From positions 62,001-126,000 of the forward strand of contig JBBSQC010000007.1 of NCBI GenBank assembly GCA_038258215.1: a stretch of 64,000 bases of DNA, written 5' to 3'. Under the pieces are notes generated by a model. That model made no database searches, was not told the origin of the DNA, and saw only the letters and a list, made by a program, of their open reading frames with translations. Below are positions 24,411-32,167 of the stretch, piece by piece. Numbering within the stretch: the stretch's first letter is position 1; every line of letters begins with the position of its first letter. Origin of the DNA: Fodinibacter sp038258215. Its GTDB lineage: Bacteria > Actinomycetota > Actinomycetes > Actinomycetales > Dermatophilaceae. The position numbers and the translations under genes were made by a program.

Positions 24411-24908
24411 TCAGGCGTCGAACGAGGCCCCGCGTCCGACCCGGACGGGGCCCGGCGCTCCCCGAGGCACCACCTCGCCCTTCTGGAGCACACGCACCAC
24501 GCCACGGTCCGCGAGGTCCCACGCAACCTGCCGCGACTGGCGTGAGAACGACCGCCAGGCTTCGCCGCCGACGATTCTCGTGACCTCGCTCGGACACACC
24601 GTCCCGTCCGGTCGATGCCTCAGGAGCACCCGGTAGGCCGCGGCCATCCGCTGGGCGCGACCCTCCGGTGAGGCCACCTGCCACCACGGCTCACCACGCT
24701 CGCCCAGGGCCAGCTTCGCGTCCCCGACGCGGTGTCGCACGCCGTCCCCCTCGGACCGGACCATCCTGCGAGCGACCATGAGCTCGGCGACCAGCTCGCT
24801 GCGCAGGCGCTCCGGAATGCCCGGGTCGGTGGCTCGCCACTTCCGCCCGGAGATGACCACGTACCGCCCGTCCGAGGACCGTTCCACCTGGGCCTCGCGG
24901 TCGTTCAC
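24411..24908 (-). CDS. DUF3253-containing protein
   Basis: 165 aa soluble protein. The N-terminal half has a segment typical of small actinobacterial proteins (YVVISGRKWRATDPGIPERLRSELVAELMVARR, LALGERGEPWW); the C-terminal part carries DUF3253 (GTVCPSEVTRIVGGEAWR, ARQVAWDLADRGVVRVLQKGEVV-like), a small winged-helix-type fold. Its GTG start overlaps the stop of the DUF421 gene by four bases, so the two are coupled. No function is known to me. Confidence 0.8.
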   Translation of the reverse strand: MNDREAQVERSSDGRYVVISGRKWRATDPGIPERLRSELVAELMVARRMVRSEGDGVRHRVGDAKLALGERGEPWWQVASPEGRAQRMAAAYRVLLRHRPDGTVCPSEVTRIVGGEAWRSFSRQSRQVAWDLADRGVVRVLQKGEVVPRGAPGPVRVGRGASFDA

Positions 24909-25417
24909 GCCTCTGCGATCTTTCCAGGGGTCGCGGACCCGCTGCCGTACTGGCTGGTGGGGATGACGCTGATCGTGCCGTTGGGTTCCAGCACCACCGC
25001 GGCCACCAGCTCGAGGCCACCGATCCCGGTGCTGCGCACGACCTGATGCAGGCTGGCTTCGCTGACGCGTTGACGGGTCAGCGCCTCCCGATCCGGGACG
25101 CCGTCTCGCAGCAGCACGGTCGGGGTCGAGGTCACCGCCAGGCGCGCCCAGGGGACGCGCACCGAGACCCAGGCCACCACCAGCTGCAGCGCGGCCAGCA
25201 ACCCGAGGGCCAGTGCCCCTTCGGTCCACGGCACCGAGCTGCTCAGAACCACCGTGGCCAGGGTGGAACCCAGGGCGACCGTGACGATGAAGTCGAACGC
25301 GTTCAGCTGGGCGAGGGTGCGCTTGCCACTGATCCGGACGACAGCGACCAGCCAGACGTAGGCCAGCGGGCCCACCACCATCACTCGGGCCAGGCCCGAT
25401 ACGTCGTCGAAGAACAC
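24905..25417 (-). CDS. DUF421 (YetF-like) membrane protein
   Basis: 170 aa. Two to three N-terminal membrane helices (VVGPLAYVWLVAVVRISGKRTLAQ, FIVTVALGSTLATVVL, ALALGLLAALQLVVAWV) with the family's GKRTL and NAFDF motifs, then a cytoplasmic alpha/beta domain (VLLRDGVPDREALTRQRVSEASL, GGLELVAAVVLEPNGTISVIP). The GTG start at 25417 has AAGGAG seven bases upstream. Role unknown; coupled to DUF3253 downstream. Confidence 0.87.
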   Translation of the reverse strand: MFFDDVSGLARVMVVGPLAYVWLVAVVRISGKRTLAQLNAFDFIVTVALGSTLATVVLSSSVPWTEGALALGLLAALQLVVAWVSVRVPWARLAVTSTPTVLLRDGVPDREALTRQRVSEASLHQVVRSTGIGGLELVAAVVLEPNGTISVIPTSQYGSGSATPGKIAEA

Positions 25418-25652
25418 GGTAGGTCTCCTTTTCGTTGCGTCGCGCCTCATCACGGATGGGCAGGAAGGCGGAGGAGGACATGCTGTGACGTCGTCGACGA
25501 CGAACACTGGGGCCACGATGCCCGCGTCCACGTGCGGGCCGTCCCTTGAATTGTCGGTCCGGCCAGTGAACCATTCCTCCGTCGGCCGCGATCGTGAGCG
25601 TGACCGACCCTGCGGCGGTGCCGCGTGACGTTCCGTGAGAGGGGAGCTCGAG

Positions 25653-26348
25653 GTGTTACTGACCAGTCTGGTGATCGTGGTGGTGTCGGCGGCCCTGGTG
25701 GCGGGCGCTGCCTGGGGTGTGTACGGCAACCTGCCGCCGAAGGTCGAGGGTTTCATCGTCGCCCTGGCCGGTGGCGCCCTGATGGTGTCGGCAGTGCTGG
25801 AGCTGATCGATCCCGCCACGGACGTCGCTCCGCTGTGGGCGGTTTCCGGCTGCGTCCTGTTCGGAGCGATCCTCTTCGCGGTGCTCGACCGATTCGTCGG
25901 ACGGAAGCTCGGCTCGGACAGTGGCGGTGGTCTGCTCGCGGCGGTCACCCTCGACGGCATTCCGGAGAACCTTGCCCTGGGCGTGGCGCTCATCGGGGCG
26001 GGGCCCCTTCAGGTGGCCTCCCTGTCCGGGTCGATCTTCCTGTCCAATTTGCCCGAAGCGGCCGGTGGTGCCAGGCAGATGGCCAAGAACCGGTCTCGAC
26101 CCAAGGTCCTCGGTCTGTGGGCCGCGACGGCGGCGCTGCTCTCGGTGGCGGCCCTGGCCGGCAACCTCCTCCTCTCCGGCGTGCCGCAGGCCCCGCTCGG
26201 GTTGATCCGATGTGTCGCCGGAGGCGCGGTCGCTGCGTCCTTGGCCACCGAGGTCTTTCCCAAGGCGTTCAAGGAAGACAGCTACACCACCGGCATCGCC
26301 ACCGCCCTGGGGCTCGTGCTGGCCGTCGCGCTGGGGCAGCTCGGCTGA
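25653..26348 (+). CDS. ZIP-family metal transporter
   Basis: 231 aa, about seven to eight membrane helices. The metal-site helix reads TLDGIPENLALGVAL, matching the ZIP HNxPEG region but with Asp in place of the first His and Asn for the last Gly; a second acidic element is LPEAAGGARQM. Predicted import or export of zinc or another divalent metal. The GTG at 25653 has GGGGAG six bases upstream; a GTG at 25635 lacks such a site. Convergent with the phospholipase D gene. Confidence 0.82.
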   Translation: MLLTSLVIVVVSAALVAGAAWGVYGNLPPKVEGFIVALAGGALMVSAVLELIDPATDVAPLWAVSGCVLFGAILFAVLDRFVGRKLGSDSGGGLLAAVTLDGIPENLALGVALIGAGPLQVASLSGSIFLSNLPEAAGGARQMAKNRSRPKVLGLWAATAALLSVAALAGNLLLSGVPQAPLGLIRCVAGGAVAASLATEVFPKAFKEDSYTTGIATALGLVLAVALGQLG

Positions 26349-26378
26349 CACGAAGCCGGCATCCGGCGGTGAACGGGG

Positions 26379-28016
26379 TCAGATGTGGTCGGCCCGGCCG
26401 AGCGTGCCGTCGGGGTCGGCCGCTGGGTAGGTCCACGACCCCCACAGCGTCTGGAGCGGGTTGGGCTCGGGCGGGGAGAGGCGACGCAACCGCCCTGCGG
26501 GACGGCCCACACCGGTCCCTCCACCAGCGGCGGATGAGCGGCGAGGCCACCACGCCGAGCGGCCCTTCACCGAACGGGGTTGCCGGCCGTCGGCGTACCA
26601 GGCGTCCAAGGCGTCTGCGCTGGCCGCCATGGCGTCCCAGAGGTCATCGACGTCGTCGGGCACCTCCTCCTGTAGTACCCCCAGGTGCTCAGCAGTCAGT
26701 TCTCGGCGCAGGCGAAGCGCGAAGGCGTCACCGGGCACGGCCGGGCCCGAGTGTTCGGCGCGGTGGTCCTGAACGGCGCAGGCCAGCTCGGAGTCGGACG
26801 ACCAGGACCGGCGATTGAAGTTGTCGGACCCGATGCTGGACCAGACGTCGTCGATGATGCAGACCTTGGCGTGCACGTAGACGGGGAGTCCCGCGAGGTT
26901 GGTGAGCCCGTAGACCGCCACCCGGTCTCCTCCGGCAGCCAGGAGCAGGTCCATCGCCAGCTTGCGGCCGTGGAGCTGCGCTGGGAGGGAGAGTGCCCCG
27001 TCGGTGTCGGGGTGGGCGGGGATGACGGCGATGAGCCGCAGGTCCGGGTTCTCGCGCAGTGCCTGACCGAAGTGCCGCCCGACCTCTTCGGACCAGAGGT
27101 ACTGGTCCTCCAGGTAGATCAGTCGCCGCGCCTTCCGCACGGCCTTGGTGTTGGCGTCGGCGATGCTGCGCTCCCCCTGCGGCGCGAAGTCGAAGCCCTT
27201 GGGCCGGAGCGTGGGATAGGTCCGCAGCACCTGCACGGCCTCGTGACCCGACTCCGGCGGTGGCGGGGCCTGTGCGTGCAATGGGCGGGGCTCGAGGTCC
27301 TCGCCGTGGACCAGGCTGGAGAGACGCCGGCCCGGGTTCATGGTCAACGGGGTGGAGTCCCCCCACCTCTCCCGGAAGCTCGTCTCGACGTCGTGGACGG
27401 CCGGCCCGGTGATCGCGACCTGCACGTCGTGCCACGCCGGCCGGGGTCCGAAAACCCGTGGCATGTCCCTGGTCTGTGGGTCACCGCGGTGCCCGGCGTC
27501 GTCGCGTCGGCTGTGGCACAGGTCGATACCGCCCACGAACGCGATGTCCCGGGCCGGGTCCTGTCGGTGGCGCAGCACCGCGAACTTCTGGTGGTGGGCG
27601 CCACCGGTGCGCACCCGCATGTCGCGCAGGCACTGTCCACCGGCCTCGTTGATCTCGAGGCCGACCAGTCGCGACTTGCGGGCGTGGAACCCGAACCCCT
27701 TCCAGTGCGACCGCCACACCAACCCCCGCACGTCCACCCCCCTCCGGGCGGCCGCGGAGAACGTCGCGCTCACGGTCTGCGCCGGGTCCTCGGTGAGCTG
27801 CTGGTCAGGGTCACCCCGCCAGTCCACGAAGTAGAGCAGGTCCCCCTCCCCAAGGGCGCTCACCCGCTCGTGCAGCTCGGCGAAGTACGTCGCGCCGTGC
27901 ACCAGCGGGCGCACCGTGTTCCCGACACTCCAGGCTGTGCCCTCGGGCAGGTGGTCGTCGATGCGGGTGTGTGCGTTTCGTCGCTCGTGGGGCATCAGGA
28001 AGAGGTCGGGGTCCAT
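26379..28016 (-). CDS. Phospholipase D-family protein
   Basis: 545 aa with two HKD-type motifs. The C-terminal one is complete (HAKVCIIDDVWSSIGSDNFNRRS). The first reads HHQKFAVLRH..., then DIAFVGGIDLCHSRRDD: the Asp of HxKx4D is Arg, though His and Lys remain. PLD enzymes cleave or transfer phosphodiesters with both His residues, so activity is still possible. No signal peptide is apparent; a membrane-peripheral or cytoplasmic role in lipid turnover is likely. I take the ATG at 28016 (AGGA eight bases upstream); a GTG at 28043 would add nine residues. Confidence 0.88.
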   Translation of the reverse strand: MDPDLFLMPHERRNAHTRIDDHLPEGTAWSVGNTVRPLVHGATYFAELHERVSALGEGDLLYFVDWRGDPDQQLTEDPAQTVSATFSAAARRGVDVRGLVWRSHWKGFGFHARKSRLVGLEINEAGGQCLRDMRVRTGGAHHQKFAVLRHRQDPARDIAFVGGIDLCHSRRDDAGHRGDPQTRDMPRVFGPRPAWHDVQVAITGPAVHDVETSFRERWGDSTPLTMNPGRRLSSLVHGEDLEPRPLHAQAPPPPESGHEAVQVLRTYPTLRPKGFDFAPQGERSIADANTKAVRKARRLIYLEDQYLWSEEVGRHFGQALRENPDLRLIAVIPAHPDTDGALSLPAQLHGRKLAMDLLLAAGGDRVAVYGLTNLAGLPVYVHAKVCIIDDVWSSIGSDNFNRRSWSSDSELACAVQDHRAEHSGPAVPGDAFALRLRRELTAEHLGVLQEEVPDDVDDLWDAMAASADALDAWYADGRQPRSVKGRSAWWPRRSSAAGGGTGVGRPAGRLRRLSPPEPNPLQTLWGSWTYPAADPDGTLGRADHI

Positions 28017-28131
28017 CGGCGACATCCTGCCGTGCCCGCTCACACGCGTGGCACTCGGGCCCGAGCACGACGGCCGGACCGGGGGTTAGGTCGTGCCGTG
28101 CACTCCAGGGACGCTCGTGGGGAGCGTTGGT

Positions 28132-28620
28132 TCATGGCGTCGGGCCGGGTGCGATGCCTTCGTAGTAGTCGGCTCCGTCTCGGTCCGGGGGCAGCACCGG
28201 CACCCCGACGATGCTCTTTCCGGATGCCGGGGTGCTGATCTCGACGTCGACCATGGCACCGGGGATGACGGGCACCGGACCCAGGTCGACGTTGCTGGGG
28301 ATGGCAGTGATCCCGTCACCGGCCGCCGGGGCGATCGAGACCGTGACCGGGTCGCTCCCACCGAGGATGCCGAAGGTGACAGGGATCGCGTCTCGGGTCT
28401 GGTTGACGGCCTGACCGACCAGCACGCCGGGCGCCCCCTTGGCCTGCGTGATGACGACAAGATTCTCGAACTCGACGTTGGTGATGGTCAGCGGCACCCC
28501 GTCGGCCTGGATGTACTGCTCGTCGGTCTGGACCGGTGAGAAGATCGCACACCCCGACAGCGCGAAGGCCACGGCATGTGCGGCACCGATGGCGGCGAGG
28601 CCGCGGCGTCGCGGCGTCAT
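28132..28620 (-). CDS. Putative secreted lipoprotein
   Basis: 162 aa. An Arg-rich N terminus and hydrophobic stretch end in the lipobox LSGC with Cys24, so the protein should be lipid-anchored outside the membrane. The mature part is beta-rich (PLTITNVEFENLVVITQ, DAIPVTFGILGGSDPVTVSI, VIPGAMVDVEIST) with a Pro-rich end; it looks like a small Ig-like or cupredoxin-like sandwich but has no metal motif. No function is known. It diverges from the SigB-dependent membrane operon. Confidence 0.75.
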   Translation of the reverse strand: MTPRRRGLAAIGAAHAVAFALSGCAIFSPVQTDEQYIQADGVPLTITNVEFENLVVITQAKGAPGVLVGQAVNQTRDAIPVTFGILGGSDPVTVSIAPAAGDGITAIPSNVDLGPVPVIPGAMVDVEISTPASGKSIVGVPVLPPDRDGADYYEGIAPGPTP

Positions 28621-28792
28621 GTGACCGGGCCGCGGGAGCAGTGGAGGGTGGCGACAGCCATGGCAGGGGGCCTTCCATCAAGGCGGAGGTCCAGGTGCTG
28701 GACCCAGCGTGTCGTTGGCGGACCATCCCGCAACGACGGTCCGACCCTAGCGCGAGGCATGACCAGGTCGGTCCTTTTCGTCCAGCCACGAC

Positions 28793-28817
28793 GTTTACGT
28801 CGTATTCACCGGGGTAC
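28793..28817 (+). promoter_or_regulatory. SigB/SigF-type promoter of the membrane-stress operon
   Basis: GTTT (28793-28796), 15-base spacer, GGGTAC (28812-28817): exact consensus, 56 bases before the first ATG. It should drive the four coupled genes 28874-30963. Confidence 0.72.
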
Positions 28818-28873
28818 GGTGCAGGCGCGCCGAGGCGGGAGAGCCGCGGCGACTCAGACAACAGGAGCAGACC

Positions 28874-29167
28874 ATGAGCAGGATCACCATCGCCGTCGCC
28901 TTCGGGGCCGGCTACGTCCTGGGAGCGCGCGCCGGTCGCGAGCGCTATCGGGAGATCAAGGGCCGCGCCAGTGCCGTGTGGCAGAGCGACACCGTGCAGG
29001 AGCAGGCGGCCAAGGCCCAGGGCATCGCCAAGGATCAGGCCGTCAAGGCCAAGGAGGTCGCACAGGACAAGCTCCCCACTCAGCTGGGTGGAAAGGCCCG
29101 TCGTCACTCCGACGACGCCCCCGAGCGTGAGCTCGGCACCGTCGACGCCCCCGGGAGCCACCAGTGA
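28874..29167 (+). CDS. YtxH-like small membrane-associated protein
   Basis: 97 aa. A short N-terminal membrane segment with a glycine-rich ITIAVAFGAGYVLGARAGRERYREI is followed by a long charged, Ala/Lys-rich amphipathic helix (QEQAAKAQGIAKDQAVKAKEVAQDKL) reminiscent of YtxH and LEA-type stress proteins. First gene of the operon; its stop overlaps the next start (GTGA). Probably induced by general stress. Confidence 0.8.
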   Translation: MSRITIAVAFGAGYVLGARAGRERYREIKGRASAVWQSDTVQEQAAKAQGIAKDQAVKAKEVAQDKLPTQLGGKARRHSDDAPERELGTVDAPGSHQ

Positions 29168-29613
29168 CGGACCCGGGGTCGACCACCGGCACGGCATCCA
29201 CCGACACCGCGGGGCCGGCATCCGACGCGACGACCGGTCAGCTCATCGCGCGGCTGAGCGAGCAGACCAGCACGTTGGTCCGCGACGAGATGCGCCTGGC
29301 GCAGGCGGAGTACAGCGCCAAGGCCAAGCACGCCGTCACCGGACTGGGCATGTTCGGCGCCGGTGGCCTCCTCGCCCTCTACGGCCTGGGGGCCCTCGTG
29401 GCGGCGGCGGTCCTCGCCCTCGTGCTGGTCGTGCCGGCGTGGGCGGCGGCCCTGATCGTGGGCGCAGCGCTCCTGGCCGTGGCCGGAGCGATCTCCCTCG
29501 TGGGCAAGAAGCAGGTGCAGCAGGCGACCCCGGCCGCCCCGGAGAAGACCGTGCGCAGCGTCAAGCGCGACATCGACGACGTCAAGGAGCACGCCAGCAA
29601 TGACCAGCACTGA
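29164..29613 (+). CDS. Phage-holin-superfamily III / DUF1469 membrane protein
   Basis: 149 aa. The amphipathic N-terminal helix (LIARLSEQTSTLVRDEMRLAQAEY) is followed by two membrane helices (VTGLGMFGAGGLLALYGLGALV and LALVLVVPAWAAALIVGAALL) and a charged C-terminal tail. It is called a holin only by family name; no lysis gene is nearby. Coupled to genes on both sides, so it probably works in the envelope with them. Confidence 0.85.
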   Translation: MTDPGSTTGTASTDTAGPASDATTGQLIARLSEQTSTLVRDEMRLAQAEYSAKAKHAVTGLGMFGAGGLLALYGLGALVAAAVLALVLVVPAWAAALIVGAALLAVAGAISLVGKKQVQQATPAAPEKTVRSVKRDIDDVKEHASNDQH

Positions 29614-29905
29614 CCAGAACCACGACGCCCCGTCCACCGACCCCGACGACATCGAGGCCGATATCACCCGGCACCGTGAGCAGCTGAGCGAGACCGTCGA
29701 GGAGCTCGTGGACCGGGTCAACGTCAAGGCCCGGGCCGAGCGCAAGGCCACCGAGACCAAGGAGCGCCTCTCAGCCGAGGTCGACCGCTCCAAGGAGCGC
29801 CTCCAGTCGGGGGACCCTGCCCAGGTGGCCGCCGCGGCCGCTCCGGTGCTCGCCGCGGTGGCGGTCCTCGCCCTCGCCGTCTACTGGTTGAGCAGGCGCG
29901 GATGA
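29600..29905 (+). CDS. DUF3618 protein
   Basis: 101 aa. The N-terminal family motif DIEADITRHREQLSETVEELVDRVNVKARA is followed by a coiled-coil-like stretch and a C-terminal membrane helix (VLAAVAVLALAVYWL) ending in SRRG. It starts 14 bases inside the preceding gene and overlaps the following one by four bases. DUF3618 genes commonly travel with the holin-like and YihY genes in actinobacteria. Confidence 0.88.
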   Translation: MTSTDQNHDAPSTDPDDIEADITRHREQLSETVEELVDRVNVKARAERKATETKERLSAEVDRSKERLQSGDPAQVAAAAAPVLAAVAVLALAVYWLSRRG

Positions 29906-30963
29906 CGACGCGGACCCGCAGCCCGAACGAGGACCCCCAAGCCGACCAGCCCGACAAGCCGGACACCCCGACCGAGGTGAGCGGGCGCGGGTGGAAGTAC
30001 ACGGCCCGCAAGGCCTACCGCGAGTTCAGCGACGACCAGTGCACCGACCTCGCGGCCGGCCTGACCTACTACGCCGTGCTGTCGATCTTCCCCGCGCTCA
30101 TCGCGGTGCTGTCGCTGCTCGGCGTCGTCGGGCAGAGCCAGAAGACGATCGACGCGGTCATGCCGGTGCTCGACGACGTGGTGGGGAAGGAGGGCGCCAG
30201 CACCCTTGAACCGGTCATCTCCTCGCTCGCCTCAGCACCGGGTGCCGGCCTGGCCCTGCTGCTCGGGCTGGCCACCGCCGTGTGGTCGGCGTCGGGATAC
30301 GTCACGGCATTCGGCCGCGCCATGAACCGGGTGTACGAGATCGAGGAGGGCCGACCGTTCTGGAAGCTGCGCCCGGTGATGCTCGTCATCACCGTGGGGA
30401 TGCTGCTCCTCGTGGTCCTCGTGGCGCTGATGATCGTGCTGTCCGGGTCCTTGGCCAAGGCGGTCGGGGATGCCGTGGGGCTGGGGTCGACGGTGCTCGC
30501 CGTGTGGACCTACGCCAAGTGGCCGGTCATCCTCGTGATCGTCGTGGTCATCATCGCCCTGCTGTACTACACCACCCCGAACGTCAAACAGCCGAAGTTC
30601 CGGTTCGTCAGCGTCGGGGCGGGCATCGCCATCGTGGTCTGGGTGCTCGCGTCCCTGCTGTTCGGGCTGTACGTCAGCCAGTTCGCCAGCTACGGCAAGA
30701 CCTACGGCTCGATGGCCGGGGTCGTGATCTTCCTCCTGTGGTTGTGGATCACCAACCTCGCCCTGCTCTTCGGGGCCGAGGTCGACGCCGAGCTGGAACG
30801 CACCCGCCAGCTGGAGGGCGGCATCGAGGCCGAGCGTGACCTCCAGCTGCCGCCCCGCGACACCAAGAACATCAAGAAGAACGAGGAGAAGCGCGCCGAG
30901 GACGAGGCGCAGGGCAGGGCGCTGCGCCACAGTGCCACTCGCTCCGCGGACTCGGAGGACTGA
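29902..30963 (+). CDS. YihY/BrkB-family membrane protein
   Basis: 353 aa with about six membrane helices. The family signature is visible: DLAAGLTYYAVLSIFPALIAVLS near residue 52, AVWSASGYVTAFGRAMNRVYE, YYTTPNVKQPKFRFVSVGA and TYGSMAGVVIFLLWLWITNLALLFGAEVDAEL. The N terminus (1-30) and the last ~50 residues are cytoplasmic, charged and likely disordered. Despite the old name ribonuclease BN, these proteins have no shown nuclease activity and are regarded as envelope proteins or transporters. Last gene of the SigB-type operon. Confidence 0.92.
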   Translation: MTTRTRSPNEDPQADQPDKPDTPTEVSGRGWKYTARKAYREFSDDQCTDLAAGLTYYAVLSIFPALIAVLSLLGVVGQSQKTIDAVMPVLDDVVGKEGASTLEPVISSLASAPGAGLALLLGLATAVWSASGYVTAFGRAMNRVYEIEEGRPFWKLRPVMLVITVGMLLLVVLVALMIVLSGSLAKAVGDAVGLGSTVLAVWTYAKWPVILVIVVVIIALLYYTTPNVKQPKFRFVSVGAGIAIVVWVLASLLFGLYVSQFASYGKTYGSMAGVVIFLLWLWITNLALLFGAEVDAELERTRQLEGGIEAERDLQLPPRDTKNIKKNEEKRAEDEAQGRALRHSATRSADSED

Positions 30964-31005
30964 CCCTCCTGAGCCCTCGGCGCACGACAACGGCGTCGTG
31001 CAGGG

Positions 31006-31039
31006 GAAGGGGGTGCGACGACTGCGTCGCACCCCCTTC
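31006..31039. terminator. Strong bidirectional hairpin terminator
   Basis: A 15-bp perfect stem (GAAGGGGGTGCGACG and complement) with a four-base loop lies 43 bases after the YihY stop and 29 bases from the stop of the convergent LuxR gene; a smaller GCACGAC/GTCGTGC hairpin precedes it. Confidence 0.85.
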
Positions 31040-31067
31040 TCGCAGTCCACCCTGCGGTTCGGCGTGC

Positions 31068-31724
31068 TCAGGGACCTCCGCGCCAGTGGTCGATGCGGCG
31101 GTGGTCCGGCGAGAACCCGTGGTCGACGCCCCAGAGCACGGCCTGGGTGCGGCTCGCGACGCCGATCTTGCGATAGACGGATCGGATGTAGGACTTGACG
31201 GTGTTCGGTGAGAGGTAGGTGCGGGCCGCGACCTCGGCGTTGTCCAGCCCTTGGGTGATGAGCGCGAGGATCTCGGACTCCCGGTCGGTGAGCCCCTCCT
31301 CACGGCCGGGCCAGCCGAGCGCCTGGTTGGTGCGGGCGCGCCGCGGCGGGTCGCTCACCACGAGCTCACCGGCGTGCACGCGCTCGCGCGCGGCCACCAG
31401 GTCCCTCGCGGGGAGGGCCTTCGAGAGGTATCCGCGCACCCCGAGGTTGATGGCGTGGTCGATCAGCTCGGGGTGGAAGGTCCACGTGTAGACCACCACC
31501 CTGAGGGCGTGCGGGTTCGCCACCAGGACCCCGATCTCCTCGCGGTCGGACTCCGGTTGCGCGAAGGAGTCGTAGAGCGCGATGTCGACGGTGTCCTGAA
31601 GTGGCCGGTTGGCGTCGATCTCGGCCACGAGCACCCGGTCCCGGTAGCGGTCGAGGAGATGGGCGACGCCGATGAGGACGACGTCGTAGTCGTCGACCAG
31701 CGCCACGGTGATCGGCTGACTCAT
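31068..31724 (-). CDS. LuxR/NarL-type response regulator, paralogue 2
   Basis: 218 aa. The receiver-like domain (VALVDDYDVVLIGVAHLL, putative acceptor Asp in VDIALYDSF, Lys in GYLSKAL) is joined to a LuxR HTH (LTDRESEILALITQGLDNAEVA, LSPNTVKSYIRSVYRKIGVASRTQAVLWGV). It shares the atypical LYD acceptor region and overall plan with the regulator at 19219-19911. ATG 31724 has GGGAGG upstream. No kinase is adjacent; the two paralogues may answer the same orphan kinase or act without phosphorylation. Confidence 0.87.
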   Translation of the reverse strand: MSQPITVALVDDYDVVLIGVAHLLDRYRDRVLVAEIDANRPLQDTVDIALYDSFAQPESDREEIGVLVANPHALRVVVYTWTFHPELIDHAINLGVRGYLSKALPARDLVAARERVHAGELVVSDPPRRARTNQALGWPGREEGLTDRESEILALITQGLDNAEVAARTYLSPNTVKSYIRSVYRKIGVASRTQAVLWGVDHGFSPDHRRIDHWRGGP

Positions 31725-31908
31725 CGGGTCCCTCCCGCTCGCCTGGGCGTGCACTACTCCCTGGACCAGGATGCGGCCTCATGGGATGGGTCACTTCATC
31801 CGAGACACAATAACCTCCTTAGGGGTGTGGCGGTAGAGCCGTAGGGGTGGAACGGTGGGGGCCACGAGAGACAGGGCTCGTAACCCGAGGACGAGAGGAG
31901 GAACGACC

Positions 31909-31983
31909 ATGCGGAACCAAGGTTTGATCTGGACGATCGTCGGGGTGCTCGCGATCATCGCGCTGCTCATCTTCATCTTCTGA
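31909..31983 (+). CDS. 24-residue single-helix membrane peptide
   Basis: MRNQGLIWTIVGVLAIIALL followed by IFIF: a basic start and one hydrophobic helix spanning the rest. AGAGGAGGAACGACC precedes the ATG, a strong and well-spaced ribosome-binding site, and a perfect terminator hairpin follows 47 bases after the stop. Small proteins of this kind (short, GLIWTIVGVL-like) recur in actinobacteria. Function unknown. Confidence 0.75.
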   Translation: MRNQGLIWTIVGVLAIIALLIFIF

Positions 31984-32029
31984 CCGCCCAGCACTCGCTG
32001 CGTGGCATCTCGTCATCGCGTGATGAGGT

Positions 32030-32065
32030 CCAGAGGGAACCACCGGCTTCGGTGGTTCCCTCTGG
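32030..32065. terminator. Perfect 16-bp hairpin terminator
   Basis: CCAGAGGGAACCACCG and its complement flank a GCTT loop. It ends the short transcript of the 24-residue membrane peptide and isolates it from the operon starting at 32168. Confidence 0.88.
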
Positions 32066-32167
32066 TGCACCTGACCCGCTGCTGGTCTCGCGCACCACCC
32101 GGCTCGGAGCTCGGCCCACCTGTAAGGGTGTGTCAACCCGGGGCCTGCCGCTCGTAGGCTCCTGTCC

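Noticed and set aside
26685..28238. Plus-strand open frame opposite the phospholipase D gene
   Set aside because: Antisense shadow; the PLD gene carries both HKD-type motifs and codon bias.
29164..29613. Prophage holin
   Set aside because: The family name suggests phage, but no endolysin, capsid, integrase or other phage gene is present and the gene is locked into a SigB-type operon.
31827..31858. SigB-type promoter before the 24-residue peptide
   Set aside because: GTGT is followed after 16 bases by GGGTGG rather than GGGTAC/T; the last two bases are essential in the other seven sites, so I do not call it.
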